DNA of 5,097 nt from Candidatus Latescibacterota bacterium (GTDB lineage: Bacteria > JAAXHH01 > JABIQT01): contig JABIQT010000844.1 in the NCBI GenBank assembly GCA_018667995.1, positions 1 to 5,097 on the forward strand, given 5' to 3'. Every line of letters begins with the position of its first letter. Position 1 is the stretch's first letter. Below the pieces are notes generated by a model that ran no database searches, was not told where the DNA came from, and saw nothing but the letters and a program-made list of their open reading frames with translations. Shown in pieces: positions 1 to 5,097 of the stretch. The position numbers were made by a program, and so were the translations under genes.

Positions 1-487
1 CCTGCCCCCAATTGAAGAGTGGCGCGAAGCGAATGTGGTCATCGATTTTGACGAGTGATTGTCGAACTACATTGACGATCCGATCGTCGGACGTGGCCTC
101 GTAGTACTGAATCAGGGCCTTGAGAATAAGAAAATGGGCCCACATGTCATACCGCCCCTCATCCTCTGAAGGAGGTGCGATCCAGCCGTCGTCACGCTGA
201 TTGGCTATAATACCATCTATGTATCCGGTGACCCGCTCAATGAGTGCTGGATCATCAAGCAGAAAGGCAAGCGGAATGACCCCATCCAACCAGTAGGGAG
301 CGCGTTCCCAGGAGTCTTCCTGACCACCAAACCACTGGCTATCCTTGATGTCAGGCCAGAATTCGTCAAGATGACCGCTCAATCCATCTGCCTGGATACG
401 CAACTGCGCAGCCAGCCAGCCCTGGGGTTTGATATCGCCGAGCGGCAAGGGTTGGAACCGAAGAGCATGAAGATCCTCAGCCGGCAT
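1..487 (-). CDS. GH127/DUF1680 beta-L-arabinofuranosidase-like protein, N-terminal part
   Basis: This is the first 162 codons of a glycoside hydrolase-like protein; the rest lies outside the window. The family (GH127 and relatives) consists of (alpha/alpha)6-barrel enzymes, usually 600 to 800 residues, that typically release L-arabinofuranose from plant or algal glycans or glycoproteins. Visible family hallmarks are an opening 'PLPLGDIKPQGWLAAQL' at residues 13-29, 'GLSGHLDEFWPD' at 35-46, the aromatic block 'SWERAPYWLDG' at 59-69, 'PLAFLLDD' at 72-79 and 'DDGWIAPP' at 99-106. The catalytic and zinc-binding Glu/Cys residues of the family would lie in the missing part, so activity and substrate cannot be judged. 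The ATG at 487 is preceded by GGAG six bases upstream. No signal peptide is seen, so it is probably cytoplasmic and would act on imported oligosaccharides. It lies 56 bases after the metallophosphoesterase gene on the same strand. Family assignment is firm; exact specificity is unknown. Confidence 0.85.
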   Translation of the reverse strand, partial: MPAEDLHALRFQPLPLGDIKPQGWLAAQLRIQADGLSGHLDEFWPDIKDSQWFGGQEDSWERAPYWLDGVIPLAFLLDDPALIERVTGYIDGIIANQRDDGWIAPPSEDEGRYDMWAHFLILKALIQYYEATSDDRIVNVVRQSLVKIDDHIRFAPLFNWGQ

Positions 488-543
488 TTGATACTCCGTT
501 CATCTTTCTGTGAAGTGGATAGACCTGGTTCTACAAACTGGCT

Positions 544-1041
544 CTAAAGATCTATGAGAGTGGGCTCCATTTTTTCGAGATCGAATACCACGATGGTACT
601 CCTTTCGGTAACCCAGCCACAGCATTCTCCCGGATTTACAATCCAGGTCGATCCTGCCTGCCTGATATCAATTTGATGGGTGTGGCCATAGATCACAATA
701 TCATAGTGTCCACTATCCGCGATCGCATCAATGGCGTCTGGTTCGTGACGTACATATACCTTCCGACCGGCTACGGTGAGTTCTGTGGAGACTGCAAAGA
801 GTTTTCCCAGCTTGCCATAGGTATTGGCAAGTCCAAGACGCTCCCCGTCATTGTTGCCGTAAACACCGGTAAATGGCGCGACCAGTCCATCGAAATCCAG
901 TGCTGTGAATGGTGCGATGAAGTCTCCGGCGTGGATCACATGGCCTACATCCGCCTCAATCAGGCGGCGCGTCGCCAATTTAATGTTCGGGCGATTGTCG
1001 TGGGTATCCGCGATGATACCGAGGAGGGCTTCATTGGGCAC
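544..1041 (-). CDS. YfcE/MJ0936-type metallophosphoesterase
   Basis: A 165-residue calcineurin-like phosphoesterase of the short YfcE/MJ0936 type, which uses two divalent metals (often Mn or Ni) to hydrolyse phosphodiesters; the natural substrate is usually unknown. All ligand motifs occur in the family order: D12-x-H14, GD at 39-40, GNND at 62-65, a lone H99, the GHTH box at 119-122 and NPGE at 136-139. The length is normal and there is no signal peptide or membrane segment, so it should be a soluble cytoplasmic enzyme. The start is GTG at 1041, six bases after AAAGGA (1048-1053). An overlapping ATG at 1043 is in another frame and cannot make this protein. It follows the PHP phosphatase gene after 80 bases and precedes the GH127-like gene by 56, so the three are probably co-transcribed. 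The family is certain; the substrate is not. Confidence 0.93.
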   Translation of the reverse strand: MPNEALLGIIADTHDNRPNIKLATRRLIEADVGHVIHAGDFIAPFTALDFDGLVAPFTGVYGNNDGERLGLANTYGKLGKLFAVSTELTVAGRKVYVRHEPDAIDAIADSGHYDIVIYGHTHQIDIRQAGSTWIVNPGECCGWVTERSTIVVFDLEKMEPTLIDL

Positions 1042-1121
1042 ATGATGTCCTTTCAGATGGCAGTCGAGGTTTATTTTCTTGCGCTACGAAGAACTTATGG
1101 GCAGGCAATCCGAATAGTTGA

Positions 1122-1967
1122 CTATATGGGCCTTCGCCAATCGGTGCTGATGCCGCAGCCCGAAAGAAATTCCAGGCCGCGACTCCAGAATTCATCGACA
1201 TCCTTTACACTGTGTGTGTCATCGCCGGGCACTACTGCGATGCCCATCTCACTGGCCCTTTGGAGGATGGGACGGGCGATGTAAGGCTCAGTCTGCCCTT
1301 TACCCAGAGCCCTGAAATTGAAATCCAGAATCAAATCAAGCTCTCTGGTCGCCTGAAGGTTTCGTTCGATTTTTCGCCAGATATCGGGCTTCAGTATCCG
1401 CGCCTGATAGTCTGAATCTAAAAGGCGAATTAGGTCAATATGGCCCACAACTGCCGGTTTGAATCTTGTAATAAGATCGTATTGGAGGTCGAAGTAAGCA
1501 CAATATAGTTGATCAATGCCACCAACACTTTGCGCAGCCGCTTCATAGTGCTCCATGGAGAAGTCGATGGGGACATCATTCACGTGATGAACGGAACCCA
1601 CTATGTAGTCGGGTTTGAAAGTCTCAATCAAATTCTCCAGCGCAGTCTCATACCCCTCCCAAGCTTCGGTTTCGAGACCCAGGTAAACAGTCAGCTCTTC
1701 CGCATATTTAGTCTGTAGTCGTCGGCCCTCTTCCATGTACGAGTGAAATCGGGCGCGATTTGCCTCTACATCCATTCCGGCGGCTGCTTCCTCCGGCAGT
1801 ATCATGGCTGAACGAGCGGGCGGCATATGCTCCGTAATGCCGATCCAAACATACCCTCGGGCAATATAGGCGCGAATAATATCTTCGAGGCTGTCCTCAG
1901 CATGTCCACAAAACTCACCGCTGTGCCCGCCGTGAACAGATACCCGTTTTGGCGCACTCTGCGTCAA
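1122..1967 (-). CDS. PHP-domain histidinol-phosphatase-like hydrolase (HisJ/HIS2 type)
   Basis: A 281-residue PHP-domain phosphoesterase resembling histidinol-phosphatases of the HisJ/yeast HIS2 class, which convert L-histidinol phosphate to histidinol in histidine synthesis using a trinuclear metal centre. Metal-site motifs are present in order: the N-terminal 'HGGHSGEFCGHAED' at 12-25, 'ITEHMPP' at 44-50 (E46, H47), 'GLETE' at 97-101, 'GSVHHVND' at 124-131, 'GHIDLIR' at 175-181 and 'GDDTH' at 248-252. The first motif is H-x-x-H rather than the common H-x-H. The start is TTG at 1967: an in-frame TAA directly abuts it upstream, the first in-frame ATG (residue 48) would remove the metal motif, and GAGGAG at 1974-1979 lies six bases before it. 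It follows a small membrane protein gene by 17 bases. No other his gene is in view, so histidine synthesis is only the best guess; another small phosphate ester is possible. Confidence 0.9.
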   Translation of the reverse strand: MTQSAPKRVSVHGGHSGEFCGHAEDSLEDIIRAYIARGYVWIGITEHMPPARSAMILPEEAAAGMDVEANRARFHSYMEEGRRLQTKYAEELTVYLGLETEAWEGYETALENLIETFKPDYIVGSVHHVNDVPIDFSMEHYEAAAQSVGGIDQLYCAYFDLQYDLITRFKPAVVGHIDLIRLLDSDYQARILKPDIWRKIERNLQATRELDLILDFNFRALGKGQTEPYIARPILQRASEMGIAVVPGDDTHSVKDVDEFWSRGLEFLSGCGISTDWRRPI

Positions 1968-1973
1968 TTATTG

Positions 1974-1979
1974 CTCCTC
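1974..1979 (-). promoter_or_regulatory. Shine-Dalgarno site fixing the TTG start of the PHP gene
   Basis: GAGGAG on the minus strand lies six bases upstream of TTG at 1967. With an in-frame TAA touching the TTG, this site decides the start codon. It sits in the 17-base gap after the small membrane protein gene, an arrangement that favours translational coupling of the two. Confidence 0.8.
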
Positions 1980-1984
1980 AAACT

Positions 1985-2164
1985 CTATACTACGGTAAAC
2001 AGTACCACGCCAATGACAAGAAGACTCATAACCATTGCCACGAGTATCACCGGTATGCCAGAACTCTTTCCCTCTGTCTTGAGTTTTCGAATTACCAGTA
2101 GTCCCCCTATCGCATCCATAACCAGAATGGCAAGAAATAGCGCCACCTTCATGGTAAGTGTCAT
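1985..2164 (-). CDS. Small two-helix membrane protein, 59 residues
   Basis: I do not recognise a family. The frame starts at ATG 2164, ends at TAG 1985-1987 and encodes 59 residues with two hydrophobic segments: about residues 7-25 (one acidic residue, D17, and a GG pair at 20-21) and about 38-59, which reaches the C-terminus. The linker at 26-36 is basic (R26, K27, K29, K33), so by the positive-inside rule the loop should face the cytoplasm with both ends outside. AGGAGG lies five bases before the ATG, one of the strongest ribosome binding sites in the window. The stop is 17 bases before the PHP phosphatase start, so the two are probably co-transcribed and perhaps translationally coupled. 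A longer overlapping frame (1968-2219) encodes a Gly/Ser/His-rich sequence with no such signals and looks spurious. The role is unknown; a membrane anchor or regulator of its neighbours is speculation. Confidence 0.78.
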   Translation of the reverse strand: MTLTMKVALFLAILVMDAIGGLLVIRKLKTEGKSSGIPVILVAMVMSLLVIGVVLFTVV

Positions 2165-2169
2165 CTTGC

Positions 2170-2175
2170 CCTCCT
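2170..2175 (-). promoter_or_regulatory. Shine-Dalgarno site of the small membrane protein
   Basis: AGGAGG on the minus strand, five bases before the ATG at 2164, is a full match to the anti-Shine-Dalgarno core. It is the main nucleotide-level evidence that the 59-codon frame, rather than the longer overlapping frame, is translated. Confidence 0.8.
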
Positions 2176-2390
2176 AGGCCCGACTGGCGCTGCTCATGAG
2201 TTTCTTGATTTTCGATCACAGAATCATCGCTTCCGGTGCAGCAATGACGAGCATTCTGCTCTTAGGGGCGTTCCGACTCTAGCTGATAACGTGGGGTCAG
2301 GAGTTTCTCTCGGCACGGAGGGTGTGGGTGATGCCTCCCATGCAAGACAGGCATCTCCGATGCGAACCTTATTTCGCGACGTTCCTGAAA

Positions 2391-2410
2391 GATCCGAAAT
2401 CATCGGGATC
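2391..2410 (-). terminator. Possible weak stem-loop terminator after the aldo/keto reductase gene
   Basis: Eleven bases beyond the aldo/keto reductase stop, the minus strand can form a 7-bp stem (GATCC-GA pairing with TC-GGATC, with one bulged base) around a 5-base loop. Only three T residues follow, so intrinsic termination would be inefficient. It could equally be an mRNA 3'-end stabiliser. The pairing is directly visible; the function is inferred. Confidence 0.3.
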
Positions 2411-2421
2411 CCGCCCATCTG

Positions 2422-3387
2422 TCATAACTCGGTCGTCAACGTCGGGCAGTGGTGTAGTCCAATGGTGTTGATCTCAGCCACCTCGTCATCACAGAGGACC
2501 CAATCTGCAGCCTTGGCATTGGCACGAATCTGTTCGATGCCTGTAGCTCCGGATATCACGGAACAAACGGATGGCTGGGCCAGAAGCCAGGCGTGAGCCA
2601 ACTCGTTCATGCCTCGTTGACGATCCGCTGCCCAGGCCGTAAGCTTCTCCAGCATCTGGTAGTTCGCATCCGTCATATATTTCTGCACATAATCGCTGGA
2701 TTCCCCTCGCGATCCCGCGGGGGCAGGTTCACCCCGCAGATACTTTCCTGTCAGGAATCCACCTGCGAGCGGAAAGAACGGTACGAAACCGATCTCTTTT
2801 GCCACACAGCAAGGGAGCACTTCACGTTCTACCTCCCTTTCCATCATATGGTAGTGCGACTGCAGAGCGGTGAAGGCACTCCATCCACGCAGGTCGGCTA
2901 ATACATTCGATTCGGACATCTGCCAGGCCGCAAATTCCGATGCGCCTATATAACGTACCTTCCCCATTCGCACCAGATCATCAAGGGCTCTCAGCGTTTC
3001 ATCTACGGGTGTGCCTTCGTCCCACCGATGGATATAGTAAAGATCAATATAATCATTCTGAAGACGACGCAGGCTGGCCTCGGCGGCATTCATGATGTGA
3101 TATCGAGATCCCCCCTTGTCGTTTGGCCCATCCCCCGTCTTCATGCAGAATTTCGTGGCCAGTACGAATCGGTCCCATCGCCCCTTCAGCGCTTGCCCGA
3201 GGGTCTCTTCCGATCGGCCCTTTGTATAGATATTCGCTGTATCGATGAAATTGATGCCCAGTTCTTCAGCCGTATCCATCATGGCATCGACATCCTTCTG
3301 GGACACAGATTCTGAACCGAACCTGTTCGTGCCCAGTCCGATCACCGAGACTTGTACTCCTGCCTTGCCCAGTCTGCGGTACTGCAT
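2422..3387 (-). CDS. Aldo/keto reductase
   Basis: A 321-residue NAD(P)H-dependent oxidoreductase with a TIM-barrel fold, interconverting aldehydes or ketones and alcohols, probably cytoplasmic. The catalytic tetrad is complete: D49 and Y54 in 'FIDTANIY', K79 in 'LATKF' and H120 in 'YYIHRWD'. Other family marks are the opening 'YRRLGKAGVQVSVIGLG', 'GKVRYIGASEF' in the middle, 'FFPLAGGFLTGKY', and the C-terminal cofactor-phosphate motif 'SVISGATGIEQIRANAKA'. The sequence resembles the YghZ/potassium-channel beta-subunit-like branch, whose members often act on sugar-derived carbonyls; the substrate here cannot be read. I chose ATG 3387 because AAAGGA lies six bases upstream and family members begin at this point. 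A GTG at 3411 would add eight Lys-rich residues and sits inside a GC-rich hairpin. The gene follows the acetamidase by 58 bases and is probably in the same transcript. Confidence 0.93.
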   Translation of the reverse strand: MQYRRLGKAGVQVSVIGLGTNRFGSESVSQKDVDAMMDTAEELGINFIDTANIYTKGRSEETLGQALKGRWDRFVLATKFCMKTGDGPNDKGGSRYHIMNAAEASLRRLQNDYIDLYYIHRWDEGTPVDETLRALDDLVRMGKVRYIGASEFAAWQMSESNVLADLRGWSAFTALQSHYHMMEREVEREVLPCCVAKEIGFVPFFPLAGGFLTGKYLRGEPAPAGSRGESSDYVQKYMTDANYQMLEKLTAWAADRQRGMNELAHAWLLAQPSVCSVISGATGIEQIRANAKAADWVLCDDEVAEINTIGLHHCPTLTTEL

Positions 3388-3402
3388 TTGGTATCCTTTC
3401 TT

Positions 3403-3421
3403 CTTCGCCACGGCGGCGAAG
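3403..3421 (-). other. GC-rich stem-loop just upstream of the aldo/keto reductase ribosome binding site
   Basis: A perfect 7-bp inverted repeat (CTTCGCC/GGCGAAG) encloses a 5-base loop and ends three bases before the GAAAGGA ribosome binding site. No T tract follows, so it is not a standard terminator. It may protect the downstream message after processing or tune translation. The alternative GTG start at 3411 lies in the loop. Confidence 0.45.
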
Positions 3422-3445
3422 GGACTGCGTCTGGCCTGCTACGCC

Positions 3446-4330
3446 TCACATTCTCGGATTCAGAGTCATTCTTGTAGTCACCGGAAACGATCCCGGCTGG
3501 CAGGCCTGGCATATGGTGAGATCACCGCAGGCGGTAACAAGCATATATGCTTCTTCGAAGGTCAGCTTCTTTCGGTGCATAACCATGTCCACCATTTCCT
3601 CTGTCGCCATGCGCATGGCGACCTCCGGGTCCGGATCATCTCCCGTGGATACCCAGCAGCCGGTTGATGATTCAATCCATGGCCGCCGAACCGATCTGTT
3701 CTTGATCAGAAAGACCCGTACCGTCACCTCCGCACAGATCTCAAAGCCGACCATGGATACCTCGCCATCCCCCATTGCCGCGTGTACGTCGCCGAGTGCC
3801 AGCAACGCCCCATCAACGGCGACAGGCAGATGCACCTTCGCACCGGGTCGTACCTCATTGTTATCCATATTTCCACCATGGGCCCCAGGATGACTTGTGG
3901 GCACAGCATCACCTGCGGGTGCGGTTCCGATAGTACCCACCATGGGACGAATAGGGAAATTCACGCGATTGCCAAAGCTGGCCATCCCATCGGCAATGGA
4001 AATGACCTTCGTGGCATATTTTTGGGCGCGATCGGCGAGCAATCCCACACCTTTCTTGACCGCCAGGAATCCCTGATCTGCGAGCGTGATATCAAGTATA
4101 TGTACCTGTAGGCTGTCACCCGGTTCGGCGTCCTCCACATAAATGGGCCCGGTAATCGGATTTGCGCCATCGGGATGCGGGTGATCCAGCAGATCTTCGT
4201 CGGTGCGGATCGTTCCGGTGCGGGCATCATAGGTTTCGAGGCAGACATACGCCCCGGAGGTAATCGACAATATGGGGTCATGAGATTTGTCATGAGCATA
4301 TTGGATGTGATTTCGAGCGATGCGGTGCAT
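3446..4330 (-). CDS. Acetamidase/formamidase
   Basis: A 294-residue member of the FmdA/AmdA family, which hydrolyses short amides (formamide to formate, acetamide to acetate) and releases ammonia in the cytoplasm. Family motifs in order are 'GPIYVEDAEPGDSL' at 61-74, 'IRPMVGTIGTAPA' at 127-139, 'HPGAHGGNMD' at 147-156 and 'LGDVHAAMGDGEV' at 179-191; the His, Asp and Glu residues of the last two line the metal/active site in known structures. The length is typical of the roughly 300-residue branch. ATG 4330 has GAGG six bases upstream. It sits between an isomerase-like gene (52 bases upstream) and the aldo/keto reductase (58 bases downstream), suggesting a catabolic operon. I see no amide transporter or nitrogen regulator nearby. 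Specificity for formamide versus acetamide or a larger amide cannot be told. Confidence 0.93.
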   Translation of the reverse strand: MHRIARNHIQYAHDKSHDPILSITSGAYVCLETYDARTGTIRTDEDLLDHPHPDGANPITGPIYVEDAEPGDSLQVHILDITLADQGFLAVKKGVGLLADRAQKYATKVISIADGMASFGNRVNFPIRPMVGTIGTAPAGDAVPTSHPGAHGGNMDNNEVRPGAKVHLPVAVDGALLALGDVHAAMGDGEVSMVGFEICAEVTVRVFLIKNRSVRRPWIESSTGCWVSTGDDPDPEVAMRMATEEMVDMVMHRKKLTFEEAYMLVTACGDLTICQACQPGSFPVTTRMTLNPRM

Positions 4331-4382
4331 GATGGACCTCGGAATCTGGTGTTTTTGAATAGGTTAGCGTGATCAGATCGGA

Positions 4383-5033
4383 TCAGGCAAGGCCAGCGGC
4401 CATCCAGGCTTGTGTCATGGAAGCGGAAGTCGCTACCAAGGCTTCCGTCTGGGGCATTTCATTGACACGCTTGCTGAATGGTTCAGCGGTGACGGGGCCA
4501 TCATAACCGATGACTCGTAACGCCTCCAGGAAATCAGCGATGTCCAGTACTCCGGTCTCTCCCGGTAGACACCGAATAGAGTCTATTTGTTCGTCCACGG
4601 CCACTCCTGCGGGTGCGTCGTTCACATGGACCGACACGACCTGATTTCCGCTGAGCCGCCTTACGTCTTCGTTGGATCCGTGTGACGTGTACAAGTGCCA
4701 GAGATCAAGGAGCAGACCGACGTTGCCTCCGATCTCGGAACCGATCTTCAGGGCTTCAGCCATAGTGTACAGAAAATCGTACTTTCGGGTTCTCAGGGTC
4801 TTCGGACCGATGAATTCCAGACCAAGAGCGCATCCATATTCCTGCAGCACGTCGGCACAAGGCCGGAGGCGATCGATGTGAAATCGATAGTTTTCCTCAT
4901 AGGTCAGTTCATCGCTGAAAGGCAGCACTACCACAGTCGTTCGAAGCGCCCCGATGTCTCGGGCCAATGAGGCATAGCGACGCAGCCACCCCAGGTCTTC
5001 ATTCCACTGCGCTTCGACCCCGTACCAGTTCAC
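4383..5033 (-). CDS. Sugar phosphate isomerase/epimerase-like TIM barrel, N-terminally incomplete frame
   Basis: A xylose-isomerase-like (AP-endonuclease 2 fold) TIM-barrel protein of the type annotated as sugar phosphate isomerase/epimerase, metal-dependent enzymes that shift carbonyls or invert stereocentres of sugars and cyclitols. In the 216-residue frame the likely metal ligands are E73 in 'GLEFIGPKTLR', D110 in 'GLLLDLWHLYTS' (with H113), H136 in 'SVHVNDAP' and E184 in 'VTAEPF'; 'RCLPGETG' at 154-161 is also family-like. Relatives have about 270 residues, so the first 55 or so are missing. The first usable start after the upstream stop is GTG 5033, with only a poor GGGG as ribosome binding site. 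Family-like sequence ('KPGDWGLPV') precedes this GTG in frame, so the GTG is probably not the original start: the gene looks interrupted by TGA at 5058-5060. The C-terminal half is intact. It lies 52 bases before the acetamidase gene. Confidence 0.8.
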   Translation of the reverse strand: MNWYGVEAQWNEDLGWLRRYASLARDIGALRTTVVVLPFSDELTYEENYRFHIDRLRPCADVLQEYGCALGLEFIGPKTLRTRKYDFLYTMAEALKIGSEIGGNVGLLLDLWHLYTSHGSNEDVRRLSGNQVVSVHVNDAPAGVAVDEQIDSIRCLPGETGVLDIADFLEALRVIGYDGPVTAEPFSKRVNEMPQTEALVATSASMTQAWMAAGLA

Positions 5034-5060
5034 GGGAAGACCCCAATCACCAGGTTTTCA

Positions 5061-5097
5061 TTGGTTTCTGAGAAACAGCGACTTTAAGTCATCCACG
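5061..5097 (-). pseudogene. Upstream coding remnant of the isomerase/epimerase, separated by an in-frame TGA
   Basis: The twelve codons running in from the window edge (VDDLKSLFLRNQ) are in the same frame as the isomerase at 4383-5033 and read like the helix that precedes its 'LKPGxWGLPV' strand in relatives. They end at TGA 5058-5060. The other two minus-strand frames carry stops within these bases, so this is the only open one. It is either the 5' part of a disrupted gene, a base-call error, or, much less likely, a recoded TGA. Confidence 0.55.

Larger units (their letters stand above)
2165..2421. other. 257-base intergenic region with several short inverted repeats
   Basis: No credible gene is seen here. 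The only open frame of note (64 codons, minus strand, 2224-2418) has no ribosome binding site and a low-complexity composition rich in Pro, Thr, Ser and Arg. Short inverted repeats are clustered: GAGCA/TGCTC around a 3-base loop (2252-2264), GATGCCT/AGGCATC around 12 bases (2330-2355), GCATC/GATGC around 3 bases (2351-2363) and a bulged 7-bp stem at 2391-2410. The two middle hairpins share an arm and so are mutually exclusive. This is the only gap large enough to hold a separate promoter for the four downstream genes, but I find no good -35/-10 pair; the best, TTGCTG with TGTGAT, is weak. It could instead be a dispersed intergenic repeat. Confidence 0.5.

Noticed and set aside
1115-1124. TAGT-TG-ACTA palindrome at the end of the PHP gene as an operator or terminator
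   Set aside because: Four-base arms with a 2-base centre are too short, and no T tract or promoter is nearby.
673-1284. 203-codon plus-strand frame
   Set aside because: It is antisense to the metallophosphoesterase and the end of the PHP gene, both of which carry full sets of family motifs.
1968-2219. 83-codon minus-strand frame overlapping the small membrane protein
   Set aside because: Its Gly/Ser/His-rich product shows no domain or membrane pattern, and the AGGAGG site and ATG 2164 belong to a different frame that encodes a coherent two-helix protein.
2224-2418. 64-codon minus-strand frame just after the aldo/keto reductase stop
   Set aside because: No ribosome binding site before its ATG, low-complexity Pro/Thr/Ser/Arg-rich composition, and it runs through the cluster of inverted repeats.
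3388-3411. Upstream GTG start for the aldo/keto reductase
   Set aside because: It adds a Lys-rich octapeptide not typical of the family, lies within a hairpin, and the ATG at 3387 has its own well-spaced AAAGGA site.
4370-4385. TGATC/GATCA inverted repeat at the end of the isomerase gene as a terminator
   Set aside because: Only a 5-bp stem with no T tract, overlapping the stop codon; likely chance from repeated GATC tetramers.
5031-5060. Selenocysteine or reassigned reading of the TGA in the isomerase
   Set aside because: No convincing SECIS-like hairpin follows the TGA, the family does not use Cys/Sec at this place as far as I know, and TGA is a normal terminator for two neighbouring genes.

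Overview
The window is a bacterial stretch of about 5.1 kb in which every gene I can support lies on the minus strand. Spacing is tight (17 to 80 bases between most genes), Shine-Dalgarno sites are clear, and three open frames begin at GTG or TTG. The repertoire is that of a free-living or host-associated heterotroph handling sugars and amides. Poribacteria- or Latescibacterota-like bacteria often carry many genes of these families, but no marker here fixes the taxon. I see no rRNA, tRNA, CRISPR array, transposase or phage gene.

In transcription order (high to low coordinates) there are two blocks. The first holds a sugar phosphate isomerase/epimerase-like TIM barrel (4383-5033, with family-like sequence continuing upstream through an in-frame TGA), an acetamidase/formamidase (3446-4330) and an aldo/keto reductase (2422-3387). 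A 257-base gap without a credible gene follows, containing several short inverted repeats.

The second block holds a 59-residue two-helix membrane miniprotein (1985-2164) with a near-perfect ribosome binding site, a HisJ/HIS2-type PHP-domain phosphatase that starts at TTG (1122-1967), a YfcE/MJ0936-type metallophosphoesterase that starts at GTG (544-1041), and the N-terminal 162 codons of a GH127/DUF1680 beta-L-arabinofuranosidase-like protein (1-487) that runs off the window.

The genes plausibly form one or two operons. Block 1 reads as small-molecule catabolism: isomerise a sugar, reduce a carbonyl, release ammonia from an amide. Block 2 joins two metal-dependent phosphoesterases to a glycosidase. 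No shared pathway can be proven from sequence alone. The two points most worth a second look are the in-frame TGA in the isomerase gene and the small membrane protein placed immediately before the PHP gene. I do not see convincing evidence of a wholly new biological system.
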